Shown one piece after another: positions 13,691-27,060 of a stretch of DNA of 64,000 bases. The notes under the pieces were generated by a model. It did no database searches. It was given only the letters and a program-made list of their open reading frames with translations, and was not told the origin of the DNA. The stretch spans positions 12,273,501 through 12,337,500 of the forward strand of contig JAILWY010000014.1 of NCBI GenBank assembly GCA_022113835.1. The letters are read 5' to 3'. A program made the translations under genes and the position numbers. This stretch comes from Atopsyche davidsoni. Taxonomy: Eukaryota; Arthropoda; Insecta; Trichoptera; Hydrobiosidae. Each line of letters opens with the position of its first letter. Positions within the stretch are counted from its first letter, which is position 1.

Positions 13691-16600
13691 TTTTCCTTCT
13701 TTTCGGGTGAACTTAGCGAGTGAGGTCAGCTTCGAACCGAGCGAAATAGACCTCGTAAGGTAAATGATTCTCCGAGGAATTCTCTCGTTGCAGAATAGCC
13801 TATCACGTCACACCGGTTTTGCACATAAACTGTACCCTTACAGGTTGAATGTGCCCTCGGATAGGGCGGCGCCCCAGGACCGGTTGGGCTCGTGCTCGCG
13901 CACGGGGCCCACGAGGCACCAGATGCCCCCGAGAAGACTTGTCTTCAATCCTTTACTGTATCATCTTACACACACATACTATTCGACATGATTTATAAAA
14001 ATATTTGATTTTATTTTGATTGGGAACGATCAAACAACTACAAACGTGTTAAAGTATTTAATTTGACTAATCTCTAATTCGGTTGCGATAATATCATTAA
14101 TTTTCAAACATCGTGAACACAGTAATTAATACTCAATGCAATTAATGTTTTGAAGCTCTTGTTGTATTAATAAGCTACACAGGCACCGAATATCGGTTGG
14201 ATTGTTATTCCTGTATATTCAAAGCTTTCAGAATTCCATTCGGTAACAGAATTGTTTGTATAATTCTAAAATACCGTTTTTACCAAAAATCCAGCTACAT
14301 ATTCCAAATGCCAGTGTAATGAATTTTCGTTCCAACCTTTTGCGATATTCCGTTTCGCGTATCGATTATCTTCATCCGCTTTGCTGATTTTCACTTCGAC
14401 ATATACATTAAAAAAACCCCCCATAATAATATCACCGAAACGCCGTTCACAGAGTGCATTCGAACAATGCGCCGCTCGGCGTATTAAAACAGTCGGCAGC
14501 TGTGGAAGCGCCCGGGGGCGACGGCCTGCGAACACGCACGCAACCCGCACGCCGGCCGGGCCAATTCTTCTACACGCCTTGTCGGCCATTTCGCTAATTT
14601 TCGGTCCATTCTCCACTAGTCGATACCGGCATCGATTACCCACTGGGAAAAATTGCGAAAAACCTTTGGTGTGTTCAATGAGACTACTGCTATTTTTTTT
14701 TTAATTACCTTTGTTTTTACTTAATTAAACATTATCAACACATTCTAAATGTAATTAAAGTATATAATAAAATTATATAAAGTTAATATAGTTTAATATA
14801 AAGTTTAATAACTACATTTACTATATCTATTATATTTCCATAGCAATGCTAATAACTAACTACCGTTTCCAAAATATATTTAGCAGATTAGATTATTGGC
14901 ATTGGCTCACTATCTATTATAAATAAGGAAATTGCTTGTATTTAATTCCGTATTTAAAGCTTATTATCACTTCTTTCCTTCGTCATAAATATGTTTTTTT
15001 TCTTGTATTATACAAGTCTCACATTATCTCCCAAATAGACAAGTGCTGAGTGTACAATATACAAGAAGCCAGTGATCGTGTACGCCTCGGATACAATACC
15101 ATGAAGTGATTAGATCCTGAATTTTCTCACCTACAAGCCTTTACCAAAAAAGGAGTCAAGCTAGCAATATCGATCCTCCAACATATAACGAATACTCTAA
15201 CAGAACAGTCTTCCATTTGTTAATCCAACTTTCGTTGAGGTGCTGAATGTCGGAAATGTTTTTGCCTACCGGTTTAACAGATCTTATTAATTATTTTGTC
15301 ATTTAACCACGTCTTTGATACATTATAAGCGGTAAAACTAAAATAATGGTAACATTGAAATATGAATTGAATTATCGCTAAGCTTTTAATATTTTTTCAC
15401 ATTTAATTTGTTAGTGTTTTTATTAAAAAAAAGTAAATTTCACGCAAGATTAACTTCACGTATTGCATTATTTTGCCTTGTAAAACACCCCAGCTTAGTG
15501 CTTGCAATGGCATGCAAAATAAAAAATAGATTTTCATCCCTTTTTTCGGGTAGTCGTCTGACATGATTGGCGAACCAGACGTGTATTAAGACACCGCCAC
15601 TCACCACATGAATGTATTAAAGAATTTGCCTGTAATGAATCTTGCTATACCTCCCTCGTCCTCCAATATTCATTCAAACTTCTAAAAAATATGTCAATCT
15701 GTTTTTAAATGAAATCTTACGAAACCTACGTTTTATTGTGATTTTATGAGTAAATTCATGCATTGACATTTTACGCTAACATATAGCACTAGACATCAGA
15801 AGGTGTTGAAGGAAAGCATTGTTCTGTTCCGCCGCAAAAGCCAGAGACAAAGATGAGATGAAGATATTAACATGAAGCATTCTTCGCAGGATGAGTATAT
15901 GCAATAAAAGTTTGTTTTTAAAAAACATTAAATACATATTTAAAATGACTTTGCTTATTTATTTTTAATAACAATATAAGTCAATAATATTATAATTATA
16001 AATTAATAAATATTCGGATGTTTTATTATCTTTAATAATGTCTGAATACTTTTCAACGCTTGTTACAAGCAGTCTTTGTTTATGTATATCAGAAGTGGTC
16101 GTTCTGCAATCTTGATTATCGATAATTCTTGTATGACATCAAATATACAGCAGAATTATTAGGATACAGAAATAAAATATAATATATAGTGATACCGTAC
16201 CGATAGTAATTACACCTTATTTGCTAAACAAATAATGCATTTTTTGTAAATATAAGACCTTAACATTATATTTTTGGATGCATAATTTTAGCTAGAAATG
16301 TATAAAAATGACTCAGTGAATGATGGAATGCTCCGTGCAATATTGCTAGTGTTAAAAATACATAATAATTTATCAACTAATTCTGCTTTTCCTGTAGTAA
16401 ATATTTGTTTCGTTCCTTAGCCCACACGCGTTTTATCAATGTAGACGCAAATTCGCAATATTTCATAATAACGACACAACATGCAAATGCATACAAGCGA
16501 AGTCGTTTTGCAAGGCAGTAAATGTCCTCCTTGATTACCGTGTTTACACATATTATGCACTTTTGTCATTAGGAGCATCAATTTGCCGGCGCATTATGGT

Positions 16601-17640
16601 AATCTGATGTTCCCGTCCCCGAGCCGAACCACTGCGGAACGATCGCCCGTCACAATTACACTAATTGTCGTGCATTAGAGCGCTAACGTGTAGTTTTAAT
16701 ATCGGGTATTATTAAATTATATGCGTCAAGTTGGCAACCGATAAAAGATTTCCTGGCGGCAATAGCATCGTTTGGGTATTACACAAGGAAACTTTCATCA
16801 TATACTGCTTCGTGTATAAGTTAGCGAATAGGTACTTCGGGGCATATTATGTGTGTAACAAACATAAGCAGTTTATACCACCTAAAAATAGACTATCTGA
16901 TGATTACAGGGTACTGGTTTAATAAAATCGTTTTCAGGTCTAGGATGTTGCAAATAGATTTATTGCCATGAAAGTTTATAGATCGTTAATGAATAGATAT
17001 ATAAATCACATCTGCCTTTTTTACTGCTCCATTTTATTAACTATACTTGGCATAGTACAATGCTCTTAGAACATCAATTCTGCTTGTCTGAATTCGCTAA
17101 ATAATTTAGGCGAAATTTAATTCAAACGGATTTTTCTGGGCTTGCAATACACCTATTTCATTTTCAAGCTTTTTTGGTATACGAAGAAAGGTTTATGTCA
17201 GTTAACGATTTAGAACTACAAAATTCGTTTTTAATTACTACTAACGAGCACCTTGAAGTTTTTTTTTGTGATTTTAAAAAAATCTTAATGGTTTTTACAA
17301 AGTCTCCAGTTTTCCCGATACCACCGACTCTCGTGAATTACACGAAGCAACCAAAATGCTCAACCTTAATTCAGATAGAACCTCGAACAATGTTATCTCT
17401 CATCTACGCTTATGTTGTACGATGGGTGACGCAGCGACGAGCACACGTTGCCGCGGAGGATCAGCGGGGCGCGGGCGGACGCCGGTTCGTTGGCACGGAA
17501 GCCGGCCGCTCTCAGCTGATCATGTCAAGCCGTTCGTCTCACCCTTCGGACTGGCTGTGCATTGATTGGATGCGCCTTTGTTTTCGGTCTAGTGAAATAA
17601 TTAGCAAACATGAAAGAATCTCAATCGAATAAAGGTGTTG
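13691..17640. other. Noncoding: four GC-rich islands
   Basis: Islands at 13700-13930, 14460-14610 (with CGGCCATTT, a Pho-type GCCAT word), 16560-16690 (homeodomain palindrome) and 17400-17580. From 14700 to 16400 it is AT-rich with nothing recognisable. Confidence 0.5.
16652..16668. promoter_or_regulatory. Palindromic homeodomain-type site
   Basis: ACAATTA, CAC, TAATTGT: two inverted TAATTGT words, 3 bp apart, in the island 16560-16690 with a further CATTAG alongside. The motif is known for homeodomain factors; actual binding is not shown. Confidence 0.35.
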
Positions 17641-19657
17641 TTAGTCGATTAGTCAATAAACTTTTCAAGACATAATAAACTTTTTAAATATTGAATTGTA
17701 ATCAATACCCGTGTCTGTGCGTTTATATTATAAAATACCGTAAGGTCTGTACATTAAATCGTTTGTATTTCGACTGAATTGATTATTTTCATCGTGCCTA
17801 AGTATACACTTAAGTGATTTGAAATAAATCGATTCAGTGAAAAAACACTCAATATATTTTTAAAGTATAAAAACTTTATAACATTTTCGCATAAACCGAA
17901 TCGCGTTAGTTTGGCATTTCGTATTACGTCCTCGTGCATTTTACAGTCCATATTAGCTATTCGCCAGCTAACTGTATAAAATATTGATATGCTGGCGAAT
18001 AAATCGCATAGATTATAACATTTATTATTTTTTGCCATTCATTCGTTATTATGTGGTTAAACATATTTAATGTTTCTACAAGTTTGTTTAACGATCGGTT
18101 CTAAATTAAAACTTTACTAGACGAGACATTTCGAAGTAGTTTATTGCGCGAATTTCCATTTAATTCCCCTAAATGATCGTCTCATCCGTCAATAAATCAC
18201 TGAAATACCATAACGCGAGCGTTCGCAATAAATTAATTCAAACATTAACTTTTACAGCTTAATCTGTTTTCTTTATGAGACGTAATATTCCTATCCACTG
18301 GGTTGATTTAACACTGTTAAATAATACGTCGAGTTCGCTGTGTATTGTGAGACTTCGCCTTTGTTGGAGATGCGGCACGCAACTGCGAGTATGAGAATTC
18401 CTCCCACAATGGCAACTACACTCGTCTGTATTTAGTATTGAGTTTTGCGGTGAACTCTTGACTAATTTACTCGCTTCAATTAGCATATCATACTTCTCGG
18501 CAGCTTCTTGCATTGTTTCACTTACACCTGTCTTCTTATCGGTTTACACTCTTGCTCTAAGGGGAACCACTTAGCGTGCGTGTATTGACGTTTTTATTAC
18601 CCACCTCAACAAGTTTTTTTATGATTATATTTAGCTCGGAATGTTGATAAATTAATGATTAACATAACCACGCTTTTTCTGTTAAACACGACACAACATT
18701 ATCTTGTTTATTATTTTACTAACATAAATATATGTTTAAATGCTAAATTGAAATAATTTGTATTGCAAATTTAAGTTTTTACGGCGGATCTCTGAGATTT
18801 TCGTCTTCCTGCGGGGAAAGAGAATACGAAATCGTATTTTTTTTAAAACTGAAATAAACTTGAAATACTTGAAATAAACGCGTACAAATTATATCTTTAT
18901 GATAAAGCGATTTAGTACTCATTTCTTTTTTAACCTCAAGTATGAATATATAAATTGCGTTCGTGGTTTGTTCTTTTTTGTGCTTTTGCGGGACCTTCGC
19001 TCGGGTTTATAGCAACTATAACTCCATAACAGCATTGTCTCGGCAAGACACAGAAACATAAAATCACTTTTGTATTCAAATTGAGTTTGTTGTTTCGGCT
19101 TATTCAACGGGGATTGTGCTCGTTTATGAGATGTGTTAAAGCCCATTAACCGCTGGCTTAATGGACCACCTCCGTGTATTTACCCGCCTTCTGAATGTAT
19201 GTATTTAAAACGTAGATTATGATTTATAAATTGAGAGAAAAACTACTTGATAATCACTAATAATACTACAGATGGATCGGTGCTAATTATTTAGGGAAAA
19301 ATAAATACACTGTGCACGTTTATTATTTAGATAGTATTTGCGCTACTAGTGGTTTTACATTGATCACAATAACTATTTTATTTTATTTTTGTTATTTTTA
19401 TTTTACATTTGCAAAACAATTAATTTGATAATGGGTAAATCTAGAAACGATTCTACTTATTCACAAATTGTCACATTTTTAATGATTTTACTCGTATGTT
19501 AATGGCATCTAAATTAATTTAGCTGATAATGTGAAAAGATCGAATTTATAATTTAATATCTCCCGGGGCATTTTTAATGATCTTAACAAACTTATTTTCA
19601 AATCAATTTGATACTACGGCGGTTTAAGTTAAACGCCATTTATTATTATTTTTTTTG
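17641..19657. other. AT-rich noncoding region with one unusual small frame
   Basis: Mostly AT-rich. A minus-strand frame at 18259-18513 (84 codons, ATG start) is not low-complexity and holds a cysteine/histidine cluster (DECSCHCGRNSHTRSC). I do not recognise it and it could be a chance frame or an old repeat fragment. Confidence 0.4.
17958..18001. repeat. Inverted repeat, 11 bp arms, 22 nt loop
   Basis: TATTCGCCAGC at 17958-17968 and GCTGGCGAATA at 17991-18001, a perfect match. Confidence 0.85.
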
Positions 19658-19851
19658 ATTAAATTTTAAATAAAATTCTAGAGTGGTTTTCTACATGTTA
19701 TATTTTTTTTATTGGAGACCGGCTTCGCCAACCTTTCATGTTGACGAAACCGGTCACCATTAAAAATATTAACATGTAGTAAAATCACTCAAGTATTGTA
19801 TTTAAAATATTAATATGGAATTCCACCAAATACGCTCTGTCAAAAATATTG
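19658..19851 (+). mobile_element. Foldback/MITE-like element, copy A
   Basis: Arms at 19658-19732 and 19740-19814 are inverted repeats of about 75 bp, roughly 80% matching, around a 7 nt loop (CTTTCAT). The core reads CTTCGCCAAC...GTTGACGAAACCGGTCACC. The right side ends in TTCCACCAAATACGCTCTG TCAAAAATATTG (to 19851), whose reverse complement occurs at the left end of the copy at 50771, so this is a terminal inverted repeat. The left terminal repeat of this copy is missing. It has no coding capacity, so it is a non-autonomous element. Superfamily not determined. Confidence 0.65.
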
Positions 19852-22800
19852 ATTTTTTTAAAGAGATTAATGAATTGGTAAATTTCAAATAATCATTAAA
19901 AATGCCACTTCGCTCCCTAAACGTTGGGTCAGTTTTCAATCGAGCCGTCGGATAATATTGCGAGCTACCTCGATGTCAAATCCCTTTTCACTGTATCCTT
20001 CGGCCGATAGCAATGAGTCACAGTGGGTCGGGCCGCCGCCGTTACTGTTGATATCATCTGCGGGACCATTCCGCTGGGTATTATTCGGCGTAATGTGTCT
20101 CTATATTGCCGCCGTAATGTTATGCCGAAGGAAAATGGTTAACGTGTCGAAGGGGTTCTTACACATACGTGTTAACTTATCTCTTCTGCCTTGTGCCCTG
20201 GAGGGTGCTCCGCCGCGTGCTTTTTGCTTTATTCTGTAACATTAGTTGAGGTCGCAAGTGATTTATATCATTTTTCACTAACGGTTATTAACCTATTCGT
20301 TTCATACGAAATATAATGTATTCTATCATTAAAAATGTTAACATGTCGCATTAATTTATATGAATTTTACTGACACCAGGGGCTGTTCAGTGCTTATTGT
20401 TTTATTGTAAATGGAATGTTATTTATTTAATGACTGGCTTAATATTTACAACATTTTATTTTCATTTCTTAAATGTAATAGTTATTTTTCTGGCGGCTGA
20501 AGTGAGAGTGTATAAAATCAGGAAACAATTTGAATATAAAATAAACAATAACTTTAAAATATCGACCGGGGTTTGAAATAATATTTTGATGGTTACAACA
20601 GTAATATTTCGGGTAGTTTCTTCTTCTTGATTATTTTATTTAAAAATTGTTTGTGTAAAGCGTCATCATCATTATTCCATTCAACAGTGCATCCGTTTTT
20701 ATTTAGATTACCGTAATAAAACCTAAGATTAAATTGATTTGATGTATTATATTACTTATTAAATAATAAATTGCAAAATTAAATTCTAATTACTCATTTT
20801 AATTCGATCAAAATCAATTCGGCAAGCGGGCAGGCTGATGTCCAATTGCTCTAAAATCGTATAATTGGTAATTATTTGAGCTTATGTGTAGTTTATTATA
20901 TATATATTTATACACCTTTTTTTACCCTTACTGTGTTTATACATATATTCACAATGAAAACAGCGATTGTATTTCTCAATAAAATTATAAAAATAAAATA
21001 CTCAAAAATGTCTGAATACTTAAAATTGTTACGGCTCATAGAGATATTCTTGCACGTGGGAACAAAAATAAAACCTTCGCTCATCACAATGTTATGGAAT
21101 ATATTTTTCTCCCGATTTTTTTCGTGTAGCAAACATTTCCTCGCTTAATCATTTTGCCCGCAAGAAATCGCGTATAAAATCTTTTTATAAACTCTCCACC
21201 GATAAACATCTCGCTATCAATCCACCACTTTTGAAAAAGCCAGGGAATTCTCTACGAATATTTCCCTTTTAAGAGGGCGGGGGAGAGCCCCGAGCGCCCC
21301 CTCATCTGCGCCCCTCCACCCTCCCACTTGAAAATAAACCTTTTCACCTAAAAATGTAGAGTGGATGAGGGAAGCTTTTCAATATATTTATTTTGAAGAT
21401 TTTCGCATGTACGTAGTCGGTGTTGGCAGCGCAGCTTTGTGTTTCTCACGGCGCTCCCTTTCACTCGGCATCGCGGCCCGCCGGGGCGCCTCTGGATATT
21501 GCCTCTTTTGAATTATATATTTCCACAGATTGAAGCGCTTTCTGCCGGTCTATTCGCGCGGCTTAAAAATCATATTTATCGGCAATCAGATCATAAAGTG
21601 GGACACGCGTTACGTTATGTATTTTGTATTCTCACTCGGTTAAGTTTTACGATGAAATACAATAAAACACGTATCCAAACATCAACCTTGTTCTGATAGA
21701 AACAAAAAATACAATTAGAATATTATTTTTATTTTAAAGAACGCAGAAGAGGACAAATAAGGGAATTTATATTATTGGTTAGGTTGGGTTAGGATGCGGA
21801 TTCAGTAAAAAAACATTTTATCACTTGAAAATGCGTCAGCTTCAATGTATCCGGGGTTCAGATGTCATTACGATAACTATAATCGTATTTCAAAAGATTT
21901 TAACGCAAATATTTTTTCTAAATACAGACATATGAAAATGATTTAAACATCACCGGTTAAATCCGTTCTTTGCTGGAAGCATTTTTTACATTTTACTGCC
22001 AATGATTATTGATCATTCAATCACCGTAAAAGCGGTTTATTCACGTTTAATAAATATTGCAATTGATACTGCTAAATTCCAACTCCGCTCGCACCGGCCA
22101 ATAGTGAATTAATCAACTTTCAAAATACTCCCTTTGATATTTAATTTAGTCCATTCGTTTCACGGACTGATTAGTTTTCATAAAATTGTTTCGGCATGGT
22201 GTTGAACTGTTTGCTCCCGGCCCTGGGCCTGTCAACGTGACTACAAGCTATTCCACTTCCACTTGTGGGAGTTTTTTCGCACCCAAGCGGTCGAACTTTT
22301 TCCCCCACCAGGCTGCAGCTCCTCGACTCCAATCAATAAGTGTGGATTGGTTATTGAGCTGCGTTAAGTGGAACCTTGTTTACGACACCATAAGGGTAGA
22401 ATAATAGCCAATCAATCCCATATACTTTAGGTTCTCTTTGTAAGTCTCTCTCCGTTTCCCATGGTATTACTGTGAATATGTTTTTCCTATTTTTATCAAA
22501 GCGGTACCAACTCAAACAAACGCAAAAGAAATCTTCGCTTATTTAAAAATTCCATGACTATTTTATTTGTTTTACGAACTATCAATAAATACTTGCACTA
22601 AATTGTTTTCATCGTGGTATTCCATATTTTTCATTTCAATAAAACACAGAACAGATCTTTTATTTACCGAACAAAAATGGAGAGGGAATAAAAATATTAA
22701 TAATATTTCGTTTTACTGACGCGAGTATTCGGCGAACTGAGCTAAATTTTAAATTGTAATATGTCGCGCTTCGCCGGAAAAATAAATACTCGTAAAAATG

Positions 22801-23001
22801 TGTTCGTAACATAATTCCGACTAAGCGGCCGTCCCAGCGCGCCAACGAAAGCCGAATAATCCGAGCGGCGAACCATTTCATATTGTGTGCATTGCCAGCG
22901 GAGAGCCAGCTCTGCGGCTGGTTAAATAGTTTCATAATAAAACGCGACTGTGGACTGGGGACATGTCCGCCCGGTCACCCCCTCTTCCCCAGCGCACTCG
23001 T
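19852..23001. other. Noncoding: four GC-rich islands
   Basis: Islands at 19900-20230, 21240-21500, 22190-22340 and 22800-23000. Between them the DNA is AT-rich, with a short TTAGG-like word cluster at 21777-21793. Confidence 0.5.
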
Positions 23002-23062
23002 ACCTGTGAGCTAATGCGGGAGTTAAAACGGAATTTATCGCAACCAGATTATGCGATCGGCC
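23002..23062. repeat. Duplicated island block, copy 1
   Basis: 61 bp that aligns without gaps to 23558-23618, 48 of 61 positions identical. It shares words such as AATTTATCGC, GATTATG and CGGCC. It lies in a GC-rich island and so may be a duplicated regulatory module rather than a transposon; no terminal repeats flank it. The word CCAGCGCACTCGT just upstream also occurs at about 23289. Confidence 0.65.
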
Positions 23063-23557
23063 AAATCCGATGCATTTATGGACTTTTATCTGCGTGCAGC
23101 ATACTCATCGCCAAACAAAGATCTGCGTTTTTTTTATCCATTGCGTAACCGTATGGATTGACCTATTAATTTACCGGGCTTCTGCGACTCAACCGGAAAA
23201 ACCAGTATGCAATCTCGAGGACCGCATTCCAATTTTTATCATTGTTTTATGTCTCTTAGCTACAAAGAGCCAGGATACTTCCGTCTTCCAGCGCACTCGT
23301 TTAACAACCTTTAGTGTCTGGCAATAACACTGGGAAATCGCTTTTCAGCGGCATCAAACTGAAAGCTTATTTCCGTACGTCAGTTTGAAATAGGAAATGC
23401 GCCGGAGCATGAACCACTTTGTCAATCGATTGTAAACAGAGCGCGAACCCTTCGAGAGCTTTCTTCACTCCATCATTTATGCAGTCCCGGCATCCTTTCT
23501 TGCTCCGCCTCCAGTTTGTGCGCCGGAACACTCGCCGTCACTTCACGGCGAACCCGC

Positions 23558-23618
23558 ACCTGCGAGCAGATGCAGGAATTAAACCATAATTTATCGCGAT
23601 CCGATTATGTGACCGGCC
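23558..23618. repeat. Duplicated island block, copy 2
   Basis: Partner of the block at 23002-23062, same orientation, 556 bp downstream. Differences are scattered substitutions, mostly transitions, with no indel. That is what an old tandem duplication under constraint would show. The segment between the copies carries a perfect 9 bp inverted repeat (23354-23362 and 23380-23388). Confidence 0.65.
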
Positions 23619-26600
23619 GCATACAATGTAGACACGCGGAATCGTAAAAAGTGAATATTTCAAAATTCATGTTTCGGACAATAAATTAAACATTTTTATT
23701 GCTAGAGCTTCGCAACCCACCCACGTTTCCATGAAATTCATCGACATGGCTACTATTTTATTATTTGTTATGGAATTTATTAATTTTTCGAGCTTCAATT
23801 TGATTTTGCCGATTTTTATCTGGGTTCAAAGGTAGATGCATGTTTTATTGTTCAAATATTAAACCAGTTCACATACATTATGCAAGCTAAAGTGCCACTT
23901 TATTTAAGTAAACAATCGTTGCGTATATTTAACTGGTCCTATTGATTTTTTAATTCCAATAATACATATTATAATATATTATTGCAAATTGAGAAATAAA
24001 GAACAGAATCAAATAAAATGCGAACAATTCGTTTGTCAATCATGGTGTATCATTTTTATGTGTTCATTAATGCACTTAAATGTTTTTAATCATATCGAAT
24101 TTCTAATATCCTCGAAGAGTGTCTGCACATATTTTTCTTGTAATCAACCGTGGTATTTACATGAATTAGTTAAGCGGATATACCCCTGAGCTAGATTATT
24201 TAACCTCTCGTTGGCTTAAACCCATTACAATGTACATAAAACCTATTTAAAAATTCTGTGGTAAAATTACTTTCAGCGATTCAGGGAATGGGTATTAATT
24301 TTTTATGCTGACTTCTTTGCTTTCGACCTACTTAGAGCGTCTCGAAAAAAGCTTTTTTTAAAAACAATTTAAACAATTTGCATTTCCATAATCAACACTG
24401 AATATAGATCACAAGCACCTGTTGAAATTCAACGACCAAAACGGAAATGAAAAACTTACTATTAAATAAACCACACGGTTACATTTCCCTTTGTTAAAAA
24501 AACCATTCTACATATGAATTCATTTTAAAATAATTTTGAAACACAAAGGTCGTTCTTTCAGCTGTATTATTTTACAACTGATCATTAACATGAAATTTTA
24601 TGTTTGTCAACAGTATTAATAATCATCCATTCATTTAAAAAAAACCACGTAATCGTCAGCCCTTCAATATTCACTATATATTTCATACATATTCATAAAT
24701 ATGAAAATTTTGTCGAACATCGATAGAAATGTAAAAAATATGTGAAAAAATTTACAGTAAAAAAAACTGTGTTTTCGGGATAAATCTCATATACTTATTC
24801 ATAAGAACATATCCAAATTATTAAAGTGGTGAGAGCTCTTTTGCTCTATTGACACATTATCAAAAATGCGAATTTAATATTTGTATTGTTTTTTTCTTAT
24901 TTCAAATATTGAATAACATGAATAATTTATTATCCTTATATCCTTTCGGTTCATACTAAAGCTGTCGGCGAAACCGACCTACAGTCGTACAAGAAGCAAA
25001 CTCCTTAAATCAGTATACGGCACCTTGTTTGCAACCAGCCGTGCTGGTAAGGACGTTTTCTGGATCATATAGGCATTTATCAAAAAAACATTTTTACTTT
25101 AACCGAAAAATATTTTTGCTTACAAACTAACTTTTAAAATTTTAGAAGTTTTTAATAAGTATTTACATTTTATATAATATCAACTTTCAACTTAAAAATT
25201 ATCATAAAATATATTATTAATTTTACTTGTATTGTAAATAAATTATTTGTATAAAAACATCTCATGCATAATAATTAGAAAAATTAATGAAGTGCTGTTA
25301 AACAGAATAAAAACAATATCATGGAGTACAGAGGGCCAGTGTCGTCCGAGCGGGTGGGTATTCGTTGTCGGCGACACCACAAAGTTGCACCTCTGACGCC
25401 GAATATGATTAATATAATATTTATTTAACGAATTTTCTCCCTGCCGGTTTAATATATCGATCGTTCTGAAATTTTTAGTATCCGTCCTATAAAACCAACC
25501 GAGCGGGCTACAATACGATCGCCATTATTATTGTCTCTGGTCCGAGCGCATCTCCGTGCGTTTGTGAGTGCAGGACTATGATTTTCGATGGGCTTTAAAT
25601 TACTTTGCGTTACAATATAGTTTATTACCGTTTATACGTCATACTTTGGGATAAAGTTACCATTGATATGTTTGTATGTTTATGTATGTATCAGTTTTCA
25701 AATTAATATTCAATCAATAAATAAGTTATATGAGAATCACGGTATTATTTTTGCAACATGATAGTTCTCCTCAAAAGAGGCAATAAAAGTAAAAATGTTA
25801 ACTAAAATCTCTACATATTTAATTTAATTTTTTAAAATTTAATTTCTTTCATTCTTCGATATCAGTTTTCAGGCATATCTAAAAGTTTTTTTTTAAACAT
25901 TTTTATATCCTTGATTTAAGTATTTATTGAGTAATCATTAACAGGTCACACTCTCAATCGTATTTATTTATACGATTTGTGTTTTTAGTTGCCTGCCATC
26001 CAACGGTGAAATACTCGCTCACCGTTTGCAACTACTACCTCTACTTTTATCTTGTTTCTTCAGCTAACTTCCATAGCTTGTATGACCTTGTATGACATAG
26101 CCCGGACGGTTTTTTTTAAATGTGGTCCCTGCACGGTCAGCATGGAATGAATAAAATGATGGTAAACATCATCTCGTGCTTCACAAAACATTTTTTTGTA
26201 CACGAAATTTTTGATCAAATTTATAAAATATCACAAGTTTGCATATTACAATTTAAAATTACATCAAAAAGTGAACCTATTAAAATATACTTTATATTAG
26301 CTGATATTTGATACACAAAACGTTTTGTAATATTCCTAAGCTTTGTTAACTACACATGGCTGGTTAAATTCATCCACATGGAATATCTTTGGACTAGACA
26401 TTTTCGTTGAGAATTTTTTTCACTGCGTGCAGGATGAAAAATCACAAGTTTTTTGTCGTGTTGACAAAATTATTACGCTGCTTTGTCGCAACCTTTGTAA
26501 CGAGTATATAATCTTCTCACGTGAAATTAATAAAACCGAATTCCTCATATATATTTTGGGTAGTAACTCTTCTTAATATATTTTTTTAATTCGAATCTGG

Positions 26601-27060
26601 CGTTATTTTCAAACGAATATTTTATTATTCTCGCTGAAAGACCTCCGTGTCTTGGATCTCTACTCAAATTTTAATTTCTCTTCATTTTTCCAATCGGTCG
26701 CATCTGTCGACGGAGTAATCTCTCCAGAGCCTCATGATAAATTCCACGCGAGCGCTGCCTCGCGAGTCTTCGTTGGCACAGCGTGTGTCGAACTCACGGC
26801 TTTCGATCGGATACGGAGGCAATATTGAAATCTTTCGCGTGGAAACATTACTGTGTTTTAAGTTTTCTGAAGTGTTAACTTAAATCAAATATATTATTGT
26901 TCGTTACTCGTAGATAATATTTGGATAGGTATTGAGTTTACTCGGATTAACTGTAATTATCCACTGAGTACGTTCTATCACAAATATTGAATGTCATTTT
27001 AAATACTTTATAAAAAAATCCAGCTTTAATAGACTTTCACCTTGTGACGGGTTATTTACA
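23619..27060. other. Noncoding, long AT-rich stretch with two islands
   Basis: 23640-25310 is AT-rich with nothing recognised. Islands lie at 25320-25570 and 26690-26830. Confidence 0.5.

Noticed and set aside
21777..21793. GGTTAGGTTGGGTTAGG, similar to the insect telomere repeat TTAGG.
   Set aside because: Only about three imperfect units; common in insect DNA and not evidence of an interstitial telomere.
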